Shown here in pieces: positions 14,660-29,047 of a stretch of 64,000 nt of DNA. Both the position numbers and the translations under genes were made by a program. The DNA comes from Allacma fusca (Eukaryota > Arthropoda > Collembola > Symphypleona > Sminthuridae). The notes under the pieces are model-generated. The model saw only the letters and a program-made list of their open reading frames with translations, did no database searches and was not told where the DNA came from. The DNA lies in the NCBI GenBank assembly GCA_947179485.1, contig OX359250.1:19512539-19576538 (forward strand), given 5' to 3'. Every line of letters begins with the position of its first letter. Position 1 is the stretch's first letter.

Positions 14660-15380
14660 GAAACCAGTCAGTAACTGTCACTTTAGTCGTTGTAAATCGT
14701 TCCCTTGACTCTAATCAAAGGGAATCTCCTAGCAGTTTTTGACAGAGGCTCCTATTGATTTGTCAATGCTCAATGGAGATGTTATTTTCCCAGAGTCATT
14801 TCCAATGCAATTTTCCAGGAGTATCAATTTCCTAGTTTTGGGATAATGGCAGACCTGTAACCACCGAGTAGAAATGCTAATTATTTTTAAATTTCCCATA
14901 TGAAGGGGGATTGATTTACATACGGGATGGAATAAGTAACTTTTTATTTTAGTGAGCCTTGCCATTTTCTGTCACTGGTCCCAATACAATATTTTGTGTG
15001 GTTTTTTTTTCTTCTTCTTCTTCTTCTCCAGAGAGCATGATTACAGTCAATCTGGATATCATTACTGGGGAAGTTACAGCTCCATGTATTGAATGATACT
15101 GCTTTTAAATCTTGTTAAATGAGCGGGAGCAGGGCGTCATTAGACCGGAGATATCCATCTGGTAATTTCTTCCATGTGATTCTCTCGCCGCGTGTGTGTG
15201 ACTTTTAATATGGAGACCGTCATGACCATCAGTCATAATGAACACAGTATGAAGTAATAATATCGTCAACTAGACAAGTAATTCAAATATAGAAACTTTT
15301 TTTCCCTCTCACTCCAACTCCTCTCCTTCCAACTCTAATGGTTAACATTTCACTAACAAAATCATCCCAAGATATATACA

Positions 15381-15381
<1 letters not shown>

Positions 15382-15428
<47 letters not shown>
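15382..15428. repeat. (CA)n microsatellite, about 23 units
   Basis: Uninterrupted CA run, the longest CA/GT tract I see in the window. Confidence 0.95.
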
Positions 15429-15432
<4 letters not shown>

Positions 15433-15737
15433 TTCAACTTTATTATGTTCCCTTCCAAAAATGATGAGCATCGATTTTTTCCTGTTCCCTCTCTTCCCTT
15501 TTATATTCTATCTGCAAACAACTTCTTTCGCCAAATACCAACTCTTGTACGGTTTAGGCCGTATTTACTCAGTTCTCCCGGATATCTCAGTCAGTATAGT
15601 TCCATACCCTCCTCTCTCTCTCTCTGCCTGTTGGGTAATTTTTTCTCTCCGTCTTTTTATTGTTTTTTTCTGTCGAGGCAATATTTAGACATGCATGAGG
15701 ACTACTCTCATATATGTATACGAAGGGAGTAGGGAGG

Positions 15738-15780
<43 letters not shown>
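15738..15780. repeat. (GA)n microsatellite
   Basis: GA run with one AAA interruption. Confidence 0.9.
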
Positions 15781-15785
<5 letters not shown>

Positions 15786-16552
15786 GCAGACAACAATCGT
15801 GAGCCATAAAAGGAGATGAAATACCCGGGTTTCAGTTTTTCCCGGTATATTTTATACGCATTGTAATTATCCCTATATATAGTATTCTCATGGTAAATGA
15901 TTTTAAGGGCTTTCCATATATATCTATGCATAGCCTCATATCTCTAATACCAGGGCACATGCGACCAGACCATGGAGAAATGCTCTAGCTATTTATTATT
16001 TTATTCCATAGCCAAGCCATTCTATATGTATTATGTAGTCAGTTCAGCTCCTGGCTTACATAAAGAACAAACAAGGGGCAGTTCCGAGGGAGTTTTGTTG
16101 AGTCATGTGAATATTTCTGGCAGTATCGCTCTAAATTATTTTACAATTTAGCTTATAGAGAGTCGCGTAATTTTTTTTGTTATGTAATCATCTGTATAAT
16201 TGAATGTAACGTGTAATATTTAATTTAGTGAGTGTTTTTTTTTCAACAACTGTCTCTGAAAGGATTGGAGATAGAGCTAAAGCTGGGGATTTTTACGTGT
16301 GCTCCTAATGAGGATTAATGATGAAGGGAAAGAGTTTTGGTCATAGTTATATCGCTTGGCAAGGACAAGGGATAAAAAAAATTGAGTTGATAGGACCAAA
16401 TTGTGTGATGTACAAGGCTGACTGGTAATAATAGTAATTAACTGGAAAGTTTAGAATTGGAATGCAAATGTTGTATGGAAGATGATAGGAAGGGAGTGAT
16501 CGATCCAGTATCAACGGCACCAACTTCATGTTTATACCAAGAAGTTACTTCC

Positions 16553-16555
<3 letters not shown>

Positions 16556-16588
<33 letters not shown>
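16556..16588. repeat. (GA)n microsatellite
   Basis: Uninterrupted GA run of about 16 units. Confidence 0.9.
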
Positions 16589-16590
<2 letters not shown>

Positions 16591-18099
16591 GTTGCTCTGG
16601 AGAGGAGAATTTCCCCTAATTTATTTCCCAGCTTTTGAGGCCCAGTTTGAAATTTTGGACAGACATATTATTTTGATAGGAAACATGTGAAGCCATCCCT
16701 GGGTTTTACAGACAGTCATGGACCAACTCAGGGAGAACAATGCGTACCGGAGGCAGGCGGTAAAACTATCAAGTGACAAAGTCAGGGAAGTGTTATGAGC
16801 GTAAATATCCTCCTTGATAGTTTTCATGTCAATTGTAATAAGGCTACAGTCGGAGTGTGCTGTTGAGAAGTGCTAACTAAACTTGATGTCTGGAAGGTTT
16901 TGAGTCAGTCCTTGGCATAGGAAATAGGCCAAGAGTATTATTATTGTGCATAATTTAAAATAATTACCATAACTACTAATATGTATCCTGACGTGTTTTA
17001 ATTCCTAGAGTGAAAACTATTTCATTCTATTTATTATGCAGTACATTTGATTGCATGTATTTCCAGAGTACCCTCAAAATATGTAGACTTGGATCCAATC
17101 CCAACTTTATGGTTTTATGAAATCCCGCCTATGTATGCAAATGTATAATAACTGTAAGAGCATCAAAAGTCCAGGGGAACAGCCACGTCAATCATTTAAA
17201 CTTTGTAGAATTTTAGATGAGCATTAGTTACATGTTGAAGTTTTGCATCTCCCAGTGTCAGAGTAGCTGAAACTGATACACAAACATGGAGGCTCAGGGA
17301 TCCTATTATTAGTACAGCAGACACTGCTCTATCCCAAGGTTTTTATTTCCTAGAAATGTGTATATTTCCTGTATGTAGATATACAAGTACTCTAAGGAGC
17401 GGGAAAAAAAATAAGAGAGCAAAAGAAAACAAACTACAGTAGGATGGCTCCAGCACTTTATTAAATTTTCGGGCTCGCCCATCCAACAGAAATACAAAAG
17501 GAGGTAACTATTGATATGAAGATTTCAGAGGGTTAATGTAATTAATGACTTTCATCCCTTTCAATACAACCCCAGTCTTTTTGCCAAAACATGTAAAAGA
17601 AGACGTAGGGGGATAATACTCTTCAGTACTACGAACAAAACAAAAAAATTGGAGGGGTAACCCTCCCAATATCTGTCTCTCCTATATACATACATACATA
17701 CATGGGGATGGAAGGAGCATGAGGATGAGGATGGGGATGCAAAGGGGAATGAATGGTTTGCAGTAGTATAAAATTAAATCATAGAGTTTTAGCAAGACAA
17801 AACAAAGCTATAAAATCAAGTCAATATTTATTATGCATACAAATAGGAGCAGCAGTAGCACGCACCACAGGGGAAAGGAGATTCCTATCGAAATTACATA
17901 TCCTTGACGATAAGTTCATGGGAGCAATAGGAGGGTATATGTACGAGTTAAAACCCAGTCTGTCCCGCAAGCTACTTTTACATGCAAACGCTGTAAGTGA
18001 TGATAAACAAGGAGGGATGTAAGTACCTATACCATGTGCACTTTCCGATCCAAAGCATAGTATTTGTATTTCCCATCCATAGTGTTTGTGGAAAGGAAA

Positions 18100-18102
<3 letters not shown>

Positions 18103-18134
<32 letters not shown>
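18103..18134. repeat. (GA)n microsatellite
   Basis: About 15 GA units. A second GA tract lies about 130 bp downstream. Confidence 0.9.
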
Positions 18135-18138
<4 letters not shown>

Positions 18139-18255
18139 TGAGTCCATCGTTTGTAGTTTTCCAACGTATGCACCCTCTGAGTAGTAGTAGTAGTGAGGAG
18201 AGTTCGGAGTTAGTATCCACACATTTGTGAGTTTTTATGCCCAGCCTTACAGAAA

Positions 18256-18261
<6 letters not shown>

Positions 18262-18299
<38 letters not shown>
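18262..18299. repeat. (GA)n microsatellite
   Basis: About 19 GA units, the second of a close pair of GA tracts. Confidence 0.9.
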
Positions 18300-18301
<2 letters not shown>

Positions 18302-19803
18302 CACATGGAGTTTGAGAGGAGAAGGAAAGTCGAATCTGAATATGTAGGTAGTAATGAAAGGGAAGGTACATATATGTATATAGGGAGGGTTATAAATATA
18401 TATATACGAGGGAATGCAGTAACAGGATTGGAATCTTAATTTGTTAGGGATTTCTATGAGGCTCCCCTGGGTGGGGATTTCCACCCGGATAACACCCCAT
18501 TCACGATCAATAGCAATCAATTTCGAAAATTCAATTACGCGTTTTCAACTTTCGTTGAAAAATCTGCCTAATTGAAAATAAAAGTTTCCTTTTTTCTGCG
18601 ACTCACATCACACTCTCCCGAGTGAGTTGGTCCTATTATGTATCCGGACGAGAACGACTTTGTGTACACACAACTTAAGTATAATGGTAACGCATATAAC
18701 AGGTCAATACTACATAGGACTAACGACGACGACACATCCAACACTCCTACAAACTATTACATTCGATTCCCCACTGTCCTATGTATGCTCAAGGAAGTAG
18801 CTGGGAGCAGGAGGAGTAGTTGTAGTAGTAGTCGTCCTGGTCCTCGTAGTTGTAGTAGTAGGAGCTGTCGTACTAGGGCTACATTCAGTCTCATTCTATG
18901 TAGCAAAGCAAGAAGAAATGCTTTTAAACGTTTACACTTGGCTACGTATTTGTATAATAAGATTTACACTATTCTCCTATTGTCGTCGGTATTTTATGTG
19001 TACTCTTATACGTCCTCGTGTGTGTGTGTGTGTGTGTATGTCTGTGTACGTTCCTCTGAATCAGTCCATATGTACAGTCGAAACTTTAAACGCACATATA
19101 CACACACTTCACTTATGGACAGAGTCTTTTACTCCTAAAGTGAACTGAAATGTGTTAGTTGTGTAACAATGATGCAAACAGTCCTAATCGTATGTACTTA
19201 TGCCTGTCTACTAACACAACTTCCGAGTAAAAGTAAAGGGAAGGTACATCCACGTCTCTCTTTCTCTCTCTCTCTCTCTCCCTCTCTCCCTCTCCCTCTC
19301 TCTCTCTTTCCCTGTGAGAAAAACTAGCTTGGAAAAACTTTCCTCTCTATAAGCTTCACATAAGGATTGTAAACTATTAAATTTTTTCCCCGACAAAAAA
19401 AACCTATCAGACTTTTTAAATAAGTTGATATGAGGTGCTTCCTATAAAGTGCTCTTGCGGTTGTCAGTGCTATAAAGTCAGATACAGTTCCTGATTTAAC
19501 TTAAGGTAGAATTTGTAGCGTTTCAAATTAGCAGACAGAGAGTGGCTCTGACTCTGTGTAGTGATATATAGGGGTTCTGTGAGCATGGGGCTATAGAGCC
19601 AGAGAATATTTGAGCATTGGATAGGGAAAAGAGCTAGTACTGTAGTGTGTACAGTGTGAGAAGTTTCCTCAAAGTAAATCCAATGAAGGTAGATAGAGTA
19701 AAAAGGTATAATTTTTATTCATTTTCCTCACGCACCACCCTGTGTACACACATTTTAACATATATACTAATTACCGATACGTACACATAGGAGGGAGAGT
19801 GAG

Positions 19804-19804
<1 letters not shown>

Positions 19805-19864
<60 letters not shown>
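19805..19864. repeat. (GA)n microsatellite, about 30 units
   Basis: One of the longest perfect GA runs here, about 60 bp, followed after a short gap by a shorter opposite-sense CT run near 19880-19892. The two arms could pair as an imperfect hairpin. Confidence 0.95.
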
Positions 19865-19865
<1 letters not shown>

Positions 19866-22727
19866 CTTGTGAGCGAGGATCTCTCTCTCTCCATGTATGC
19901 TCTGCAGTGGGCTGACGAACGCATCCGAGGTCCCTCTGATTAAAATGATTATTAAATGGAACGAAATACTGGAAATCCTTTCATCATCATGAATTCACTG
20001 CCGTAATTACTCACTATGTACGGCGTAGGGCTGTCTCACCATTTCCATATGTTAAGACCAATTACCACTTGCTTTATGAAAACAAACGATATACCATTCA
20101 AACATCATCCTTCTTAAAAAGAAACGAGCAATTTACTCTGGACGTGACTAAAAACTCTTGTGTGATTCTTTTTCTCTGTGAAATACAAAGCTAGTGGATA
20201 CACTTTCCTTTCCCGTCCTCCTCTTATATCAACTCTTATATGTACTCAGCTACTCTTCTGAAAGGCTCCCGGAACCATCCAACATGGGAGAGTATCCCAG
20301 TAGTAGTATCTATCTAGTACTGTTGAATTGCCGCAGTTACTCTGAGCCAGTCAGACTGTTCAAATAGTTATTAAATTGAGCAGAAAATTTCTATGAAACT
20401 AAAACTAACCTAAATGAATAGCTTGTCATCATCATTAGCCTCATCAGCAGCAGGAGCAGGAGGAGCAGCAGCAGCAACAGAACATGAGGGAGGGAAATAG
20501 TTACAGCTCTCTGATCCACACACTCAGAGGTTCCCTAGCTCGTCTTCCATAACTCCCGGTTTTTACTTCCAAACTATGAGTTGTATGTATATATACTCAA
20601 TTTTGAGGGACGTCAGATAAAAAAAAACTGAATTTTAAAATCATTACCTCCCTATACTCCCAAGTACTAGTAGTCCCGAGGTATCCTTTAATTTTGATAG
20701 AGTGGAAATTGACTAAACCTTAGGAGTTTTTCTAATTAAAAGCAATCAATACCTAATTACTTTGTCTTCCAGGACATTCAATCCTAAAAACGTACCTTAC
20801 GCCTGCCAATTATCATGTGAGAGCAGTGTTCCTGGCTGGGGAACCTCGACTAAAAACTCCTCTCCCTACAGATAATTACGTAATATCTAGCAACAGCAGC
20901 CCAGTCGTTATTAATTTGAAAAGTGCAGCATTTACGTGCGTTACTACTCTCCTCATGTATGTAGATTGGGAGTACCCTCTATGTATGTATGTATGTATGT
21001 ACACAGTCAATTTATGTATTTCCATTGTATTTGAATGGAAGGGAGGCCCATTTGAAACTTGAATACTGCATTATCAGGGGAAAGGGACCAATGTGTCTAA
21101 AAGTGAAAGCGTGAAATTTCTTAGAGATTTAAAAACCGGAGAAAGCTTCGTTTACTGCAGTCATTACATAGGAAGGAAACCATGATCTTCTCTTTACACT
21201 TTTCCTCAGATAAATTCTCCTACAACCGGAGCTTCCTTCCCTTCCCAGAGAGGAGCTCTTTTGTTTGCCCGGGGTATAGGGATGTGTGTGGTGGTAGATG
21301 CGGGGCGCGTTTGTCCATGTGGTACATTTTTCCTTGTAGTTTTTCCTCTTGTGTTATATACTCATGTGTTATATACCAATGTAGGGGCACATATGATCTG
21401 ACTGTGGGATCCAAGCGGGCCGGGGAGGCTGTAGGTGCAATTTGAATCTCTTAGAAAATATTCAGTTTCTCTTGACTTCATCATCATGTCAGTAGTAATT
21501 AATAATTAAAAAATATACATAGAGAATCAAGTTTCATTTCTTCCTGAGCTTCTTGTTCTTCCTGTGCTTCCAGTACTGTTCCGCCTGGCAGTATCCTTTT
21601 GGATAGGGCAGGAATGATCTATTTTCTCCTCTTTCTCTCTCTCTCTCTCTCCCTCTCTGTCTCTTGTAATAACTCAAAGTAACAGTATGGTCTGACTTGC
21701 TCCTCCGGATCCGGACACATGCACCAGTAATGGCCGTAGTTTTGTTGAGGAATAATAATTAACGTTCATTTTTCTGATAGTTAGTTCACATGATTAGATG
21801 GTTCGTCGGGGAATTGTTATTTATCTGCTTTCACTCTCTTCGATACTATGGGGAGGAGTTAGTCCTAACATTATACATGCCACTCTCAGGGCATGTACAT
21901 ACATAGTAGGAGTCTCAGCGTACACGAGACCGGTTCGTACTTTTACACTCACGAATTTTTCCACGAGTAATGTGGGATAAGGGATATGGGAACATGAGCT
22001 TTGGAGAACTATGGTTTATGTGTGAGCTTCAAATGCATGTGCGGAGGTCTAGGTATACGCACACATGCACACATACACGTTGTAGGATTTTTATGGCTTC
22101 CATGTCGGCAAGTTTTATGGATGAATTACTAAAATAATTACATGGTGTTAAATTTTATATTCGATTTTAGCTTATTTGATTAAACTTTACTACATTCCCT
22201 TCATGATTATATCATAAATATATTGAATTATGTAGAGCCTTTGGAGTACATATACTCTCTCTCTCTCTCTCTCTCTGTACAGCTTTAAAAAAAATACTAG
22301 GGACGATGAGCAATTGAAAGCTTAATATTCCATCCTCACGTAATATCTCTTTGAATAAGTATTGGAAATAAATAGCCTATGTTTAGTATGTACAAGGTGT
22401 CTAACTCCTAGGGAAAAACTGGGTTATATGTAGGATCCAAGGAATATTTATACTTGGGAGTCCCTATATATGTCTCTAGGTACGTATATGCAAATACTGA
22501 AGGATCCTTGTAGGAAAACACAACCTCTGTCTATTACAAGTTTACTGCAGGTAGTCCTGTGACGGCCTCCTATTATATATACCGTAATGTTAATTTATTG
22601 TACATACCCTTCCACACATACAAGTATGTATGTAGTGTCGTGTAAAGTAAAACTAATACGTAAAAAGCAAAGTTTTGCTAACAAAAAACAGTAAAAATGT
22701 AAGTTTCCTCTGTGTAATGGGACTGAA

Positions 22728-22728
<1 letters not shown>

Positions 22729-22756
<28 letters not shown>
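22729..22756. repeat. (GT)n microsatellite
   Basis: Uninterrupted GT run of about 14 units. Confidence 0.9.
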
Positions 22757-22759
<3 letters not shown>

Positions 22760-23248
22760 TGTGAAGGGAGAAAATGAGAAAGAAGTTAGTTTTTCGCTGG
22801 CTAAACTTGCGTACTAGTTTCCATGTCCGGGCTGTTATACCCTTCTTCCTCCGACGTACATCCATGTAGATGAATTGCTCGAGAAGATTTTTAATTAAAA
22901 AAATAAGTTTAATATTTTTCTTTCTCCAATAAGAAAAACAATGATTATTCCTCCATGTACATGTGAAGTTGGTGGAATTGAGAGGGAAGTTGTTCCTAAT
23001 AGAATTTTCTGTTGATTTTTACGCATGTCCCTTATTTTTCCCCTTTTATGTATATTTCATTAACCTTTCCGTCTCTGCCTTGCTTATAATAATGGTTTTA
23101 TTCCTGGAGAGAAAATGAAAAATAAACTACCATGTATGTAAAGATTGACCTTATATCAATTTATCCTGGCTCAGCATTATCTTTTATACCTACCTTCCTT
23201 CCTTGCATTTTCTCTTCCTCATATCACACGGAGTGTATACATTGGACG

Positions 23249-23250
<2 letters not shown>

Positions 23251-23284
<34 letters not shown>
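23251..23284. repeat. (CT)n microsatellite
   Basis: CT run with a single G near its end. Confidence 0.9.
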
Positions 23285-23285
<1 letters not shown>

Positions 23286-25439
23286 TATGATCCTCCTGTA
23301 ATAATAATACTATGACATAACAGAAATCGTTACCAGTATGAATTCAGGCTCAACTTCCTCCTATACTTACATACAGTCACCTCTCTATATTTGACTGTAC
23401 GATGTGACCGGTTAAGTATTCCTAGGTAGGAATTATTATTATGTATACGTACAAAAGCATACAGTGTTTTTGTATGAATTCAAACAATATACAGTGTCAG
23501 GGAGAGGAGGGTATACATTGAGCTGTTATGCATACGCCGACGATGATGATGATGATGATGTGACTGTAGAGGAAAATACAGCGGAAAAGCTTTGCTGGCA
23601 GTGGAGCTCGAGCCTATTCAGGAATAAATGCTATGTATAGAAGACAGTAAGAGGGAGGGTGAATTTCCGCGAGGAGAGTTATATTCGATTAAAGAGTGAT
23701 TCATGTGAACAAATATTGTTTCCTAAAATTGATTTGATGTATGTATATGGAAAGCTAAGAATAGGTTGTGGGGAGTGGGAACTACTCTGTATAAGTTTAG
23801 GATAACGTATCACAGGGGTGTAGATATAGATATTTTTAGACTCTGTATAAGCAAGGCCACCAGGGCTACTGTGTAGCTTGTAACTCACTTGTACAGTTAC
23901 TATGAGCACAAGAGAGAGAGAGAGAGAGAGCTCAATGTCTGTGCATAAGATAACATTGACTGTGAGCTTTTGCAGCTTGTGTGTGTACAATCATTATTGA
24001 AGAGTTATTTCAAATGAAAATGAAAGAGCTACCACTAAAACTTCCACTACTGCTCTTCTCCTTGCATTATCACAATACACTCTTACACTAAACAAACTCT
24101 GTTCTTATGTAAGTACACGCACTTGATTGTCTATTTTATTAAAGTTTTCTCCTTGTGTGTGTGTGGGAGTGTGTGTGTGTGAAAAACAGTGCGTACACAT
24201 AAATACTGCCCTTTCACTCTCTCACGTCCCTAAATACACAGTCAAATAAGGATGATTGGATGGTTCGGTACAGACTGAGATCAAGAGAAATTGTCCCTTG
24301 AACATTTCCACAAAACTGAAAATAATTCGGAGCATTTGTACTAGTATCTCCTCTTGGAATTAATTGTTGGGGATTGAGCCCAGGATTTCCTCATCTTCTG
24401 AGCCATAGGCTTATTAAATTACGTTTGATCTGGTTCGGCACAGAGCTGTCTTGGAAAATTACGAGAAATTACATTCAAAATACAGATAAAATATAGGATG
24501 TGGATCTGATGAGTAGTCCCTGGGTTTTTGGGAGACTATCTTTTGGGAACAATGACAAAGTCTGGTTGATTTGGTTGTAAAAAATGCCAGGTGCGTTATT
24601 AAGTTCAAAGTAGCTATGGAAAAAGATAATTCCATCACAAAAGGGGAACTTGCTCGAGATATTTTTAGAAGTTGATTATACCTAATTGAAAGTATACATA
24701 CTAAGGGATGAAGAGGACTTGGCTCCCACATAGGGAGATATTAGTTCAAAGAAAGTCTATCACCTATCATAATATCCCATTTTTTTGAATAGTTTCTGCT
24801 TGTTGAAGAAGAATTAGGATCTTGTTGATGTAACAACAAACGTTACATCAATATTTGATAAGTTTTGAGCCGCCCCTCTCTCACTCTCTCTCTCTGGATG
24901 TACATACATCCGTGGATGGAGTCACAGGTACATATGTACCTTGTTCTGCATATAGTGGGCCTATGTGGGGAGATCAATAGGAATGTTTTAGGATATATAT
25001 GAGGGAAAGTACTGTACCATTTCAATTTGAAGAAAATTATTTTTAATTATGTTTCTGTGGTGGTACACTGTGGAAGGCTAAATAAATGAAAAGATAAGAC
25101 CCTCAAATTGCTATGCAATTTTTCCCATCAAAGAAGCTTTCAGTTCCCTTTGATCTGCTTCCCGGGAAATGTGAACACGCACAAAGAACCTAATAAAATC
25201 TTTGAATTATATTTTATCTCACTAAGCAGAGCATATTAGTTTAGTTTTGACGTCATTCATCCAGCTTATATTGTCGGCTTGCAAACTTTTTTTTTCCTCT
25301 CTTCTCTTTCTCTCTTTCCTCCGTTTTCACCCAACTCTTTTTACCGCTGGAGTCTTTCGAGTTTTTTTTCCTCTCCTGTGTATGTGATAGGCATGTATAG
25401 GGGATGAGTGTGTACGTGATCTACACACTCCAGGCTGAC

Positions 25440-25441
<2 letters not shown>

Positions 25442-25472
<31 letters not shown>
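25442..25472. repeat. (CA)n microsatellite
   Basis: Uninterrupted CA run of about 15 units. Confidence 0.9.
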
Positions 25473-25475
<3 letters not shown>

Positions 25476-26071
25476 GGGGAGTGCACATACGTACTTGACT
25501 CATTTACTCAATTTATTGTATAGGTAAATAAAAGAATTTTTCCTGGGGAAGGTTGGTTAAACGGAGGAATTGCATAAGCACGTCAATTTTCTGAGTTAAT
25601 GGAAGGGTTTTTTTTTTGTTGGTGGTAGGAGATCTTTTTGTAATAAGTAATTATTTATGGGATTACATGTCATCTTAAAACCTTGCTCAAGTGGTTCCAT
25701 TTTGGAGGTATACAGACACACATGAGAGTCTAAAGGGAAAGGTAACTGTGAGGGGAAATATCCACTCGTGTGGAGAATTTCCTCATTTATCCTTGCCCTA
25801 CATAATTAATCATGGAGAGAAAATATAATTTACTCTGAGGTTCCTCTTTTCTGTCTCCAGCTGAATTTAGCGTTTTCCCCGTGTAAATAATGTGTTGGAG
25901 AGTCTCTCTTGTTTCTTTTGGCCGAGTCCGTTCCATGTGGAGCTACCACATGACTCTCGTAATGTGAGTAGTGTCTCTGGAAGTGTTTGGGGTGTTTACA
26001 GACGGAAGCAAGGTCCTGTAGATTTACCTGGTGGCTTAGCACTAGTCTTTGCCCAAGTGTGGATATTAAGG

Positions 26072-26098
26072 GAGAGAGAGAGAGAGAGAGAGAGAGAA
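26072..26098. repeat. (GA)n microsatellite
   Basis: Uninterrupted GA run of about 13 units. Confidence 0.9.
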
Positions 26099-27270
26099 CT
26101 TGTCTTCCCGACCAAATTTGCATTGTTAGCTAAAGGTTACGTAGCTTGATCTAATATATAATCGTATTATGTCCTTTCTTTCTCTCCTCTCTTCTTCCGA
26201 CTCTGACTACAAAGTCTCCTCTGGAGGAACCCCGAACCTGTGCCGTTGTACACTGTAATTCCTTTTTGTTATATTTCACCTGTGGTACTAACTAGGTTCG
26301 GAGAGAGAGAGAGACAGGGTTGGTGATACTCAAGGAAAATTACATTTCTTGGGTCTCTGTTTTTGCCATTAGATTTTCTTGTTTATAGTTTATAGGTTGG
26401 ACGAGATTTATTAAGGACTGTTGTTCGTTTGGGAATGACTTGCTCGAAAGGACCAGCTCTTCTGCTCATAGGAAGACTGGGAAGACGTACATATGTACAT
26501 AGGGCTAGGGTGTGTAGTACATATACGGTTGACGTATATATGTATAATTCTACAGGACAGACGTCATTGTTAAGCTGAATGATATAAGGCTCTGGAAGTG
26601 TGTGTATGTATGAAAGTACATAGCATTGGAAGTCAGGCCTGTAGTTTGTATGTCTGTAGATTCCACATACATATATAGGATTGGGGCTAGGACATGGTAG
26701 AGCTCAAGTTGAAACATGGCTGGTGGATATGTACTTGAGGAGCCTCTCTCTCTCTCTCTGTCTGTCTGTATATATGTATACTGTAAGCCAGGGAAGAGAC
26801 AAGATACTATGCGAATATAATTAAGAACCGTAATTTATTACTAGCACTTACGACTGAAATTTAATTTATATCTTAATTGCCGAAGAGAGTACAATAATAA
26901 TAATTGAAGTATCGATCATACCTACTCTAGTGGAGCTGCGTGTAGCCCAGTGCGTTGGTTATATGGACCTTTTTGGAGGTGCATCTTCATCATTAATGGC
27001 GCTCTACCTATTATGTATAAATTATGGGACTCATCCTTCTCCACTGGTGCTGTAAGTATCTGTGGATACATCAACTCCCACTCTCCAGCGCATGGAGCTA
27101 GTCTTTATTACTTTAATTTAAAGGGGAAATATATGGCTGTTTTTCTTTCAATCAATTCATACACAATTGCTATACATGCACTGGCTGCTATTCACTCTCA
27201 TAATAGAGAGTTTCCCTTCATATAGTCTTGCTACTGTTAAAACTTTTATATTTATGTGTGCTATGGACTT

Positions 27271-27294
27271 GTGTGTGTGTGTGTGTGTGTGTGT
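27271..27294. repeat. (GT)n microsatellite
   Basis: Uninterrupted GT run of 12 units followed by degenerate GTGT copies. Confidence 0.9.
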
Positions 27295-28631
27295 ATGAGT
27301 GAGTGTGCGTGTTCATACTGTAGAGGTTGGGAGTGTGTGTGGGTTTTAAGTGTGGATGGGGGATGTTGATGCTATATGTGTTGATGCTATAATTATATAT
27401 GTATGTTGATGCGGAGATCTTCGTCATAACTTGGTCCATCTCCAACAACCATTGCCTCACTACTTCCCTGCATGGCTCTATACAGTATTGGGTCCCCGTG
27501 AATCCTCCCCATAGTATGAATTAATATGTTGAGTAAGATTATGAAATAGTTGATGAGAACAATAGAACTCGTTCTAAAGCAATCCCTCCATAAAAGTCAC
27601 TTGAGAAATTATTAACTGCAAATAATTATTTATTATATTAATTAGAATCCTGCAAGCATTCATTGCTACTACTTGTGACTCTACTAATTATTGGGACGCA
27701 AATCCACTTGAAGATTCAAGAGGTATAAGCAGGTCAGGCATTAAGGACATGCTCATGTGAGGATTTGACATCGTCCTCCTTCAGTATGGAATCTAACGAA
27801 TAGATTCCTTCCACAAATATTTATTCTTATACAAGACTCTTGCACAGGCAGGAATTTTGTTTATAAACGAGCAAATTATGCATATTTTCCAACCCCTGAC
27901 TACTTGATACTCCGTGATGCATGGATGGAAAATGTTTGTATTGGGCTTGATAATTTATTACCCATAAATTATCAACTTTTCTTTTCCTTACTTGATTAGG
28001 AAATTCCTCTTGAAACTTTGTATGCAAATTTTTCCCCACTCTTTCCGTCACTGCAATATGGAGAAGTCACACAAGTGACACTGAATTTGATATCAAAACT
28101 CCCAATGTAGGAAATTGAGCCCTCCATTTTTTATAAGGACGTATGTATGTATATACTCAGGATTTTACAGTTTTACCTCCAATCTGACTTTTTTCTATTA
28201 TTTGAATAATTACTATTACAATTCTCCCTCAAAATTAAAACAAGAGATGACTCATTTTTATGTAGCTCCCTTATTGTAATATTTACTTCCAGGGGAATGA
28301 CAGTTTTTATGTGGTAGTTTCGAAACTACCGGAATGATACTCATAGAAGATGGGAAGGTGAGAGGGTGAAGGGAGGAGGAAAGTTTATAAGGAAACTCAT
28401 TCATAGTTCTAAGGGAATTTGGTGTGTGTGTTTTGATATTGTGTACGAAGTAGTAGAATTGACGGGAAGGAACGGGAATGGCTTATGGGCGCCATAGAAT
28501 CTTTTGTGGAATAATTTACGTGTGTAAAACATTGTATGCAATTATGATGCTACAGCTAAGGAAATGCTCGTCTATAATATTACCGTGATGACTCCCTCAG
28601 TCAGTTGTAGCATCATGACGAGTGGAGGCAC

Positions 28632-28635
<4 letters not shown>

Positions 28636-28688
<53 letters not shown>
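28636..28688. repeat. (CT)n microsatellite, about 26 units
   Basis: Near-perfect CT run of about 53 bp, about 360 bp upstream of the Tc1-like transposon. Confidence 0.95.
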
Positions 28689-28691
<3 letters not shown>

Positions 28692-29047
28692 CCAACGGTG
28701 CTTTTCCTTTCAACTTTTCCCTAATGCTCATATCCCTGGCGTTTTTCCCGGCATCTTCATACCGTCCTCAAATCCAACCAGTCTCGAGTGTTTTCCTTAT
28801 AACATTTACTTACGGGGTTACTACATATATATATATATATCTATATCACCAGAGGGTTGAGAATTTCTTACGTCATCCTCTGAATCCTTTGTTCAGTGAT
28901 GTCCATGATACAAAGCCACCCGTATATATCTATCGCCCATTAGAATGAGTAAGGATGTTCAAGTTTGCTCGTACATCTGTATATGTAAATAATGTTAGAG
29001 TTTCCATTCCTTAATTACTTTTACGGGGCCGGAGCTTATGCGATATA

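Larger units (their letters stand above)
10001..20000. other. Non-coding DNA with dense simple repeats
   Basis: No recognisable gene is seen on either strand. Repeats not listed separately are a CT run at 10966-10990, GT-rich DNA at 12006-12033, (CTT)n near 15011-15027, a degenerate AGT/GTA patch near 18815-18862 and CT-rich DNA at 19258-19313. A 89-residue frame at 17753-18022 (+) lacks any family resemblance and I do not call it a gene. The block could be TOX first-intron or intergenic DNA. Confidence 0.6.
20001..29047. other. Non-coding DNA with dense simple repeats
   Basis: I recognise no coding exon or RNA gene. Short tracts not listed separately are CT near 21630-21655, CT at 22255-22276, (GAT)n at 23541-23560, GA near 23913-23930, CT near 24880-24895, CT near 26743-26758 and (AT)n near 28825-28840. 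The block ends at the TA target site of the Tc1-like element. It may belong to the TOX first intron. Confidence 0.6.

Noticed and set aside
17753-18022. 89-residue frame without repeats
   Set aside because: No resemblance to a known family, no splice or start context, and length expected by chance in this much DNA.
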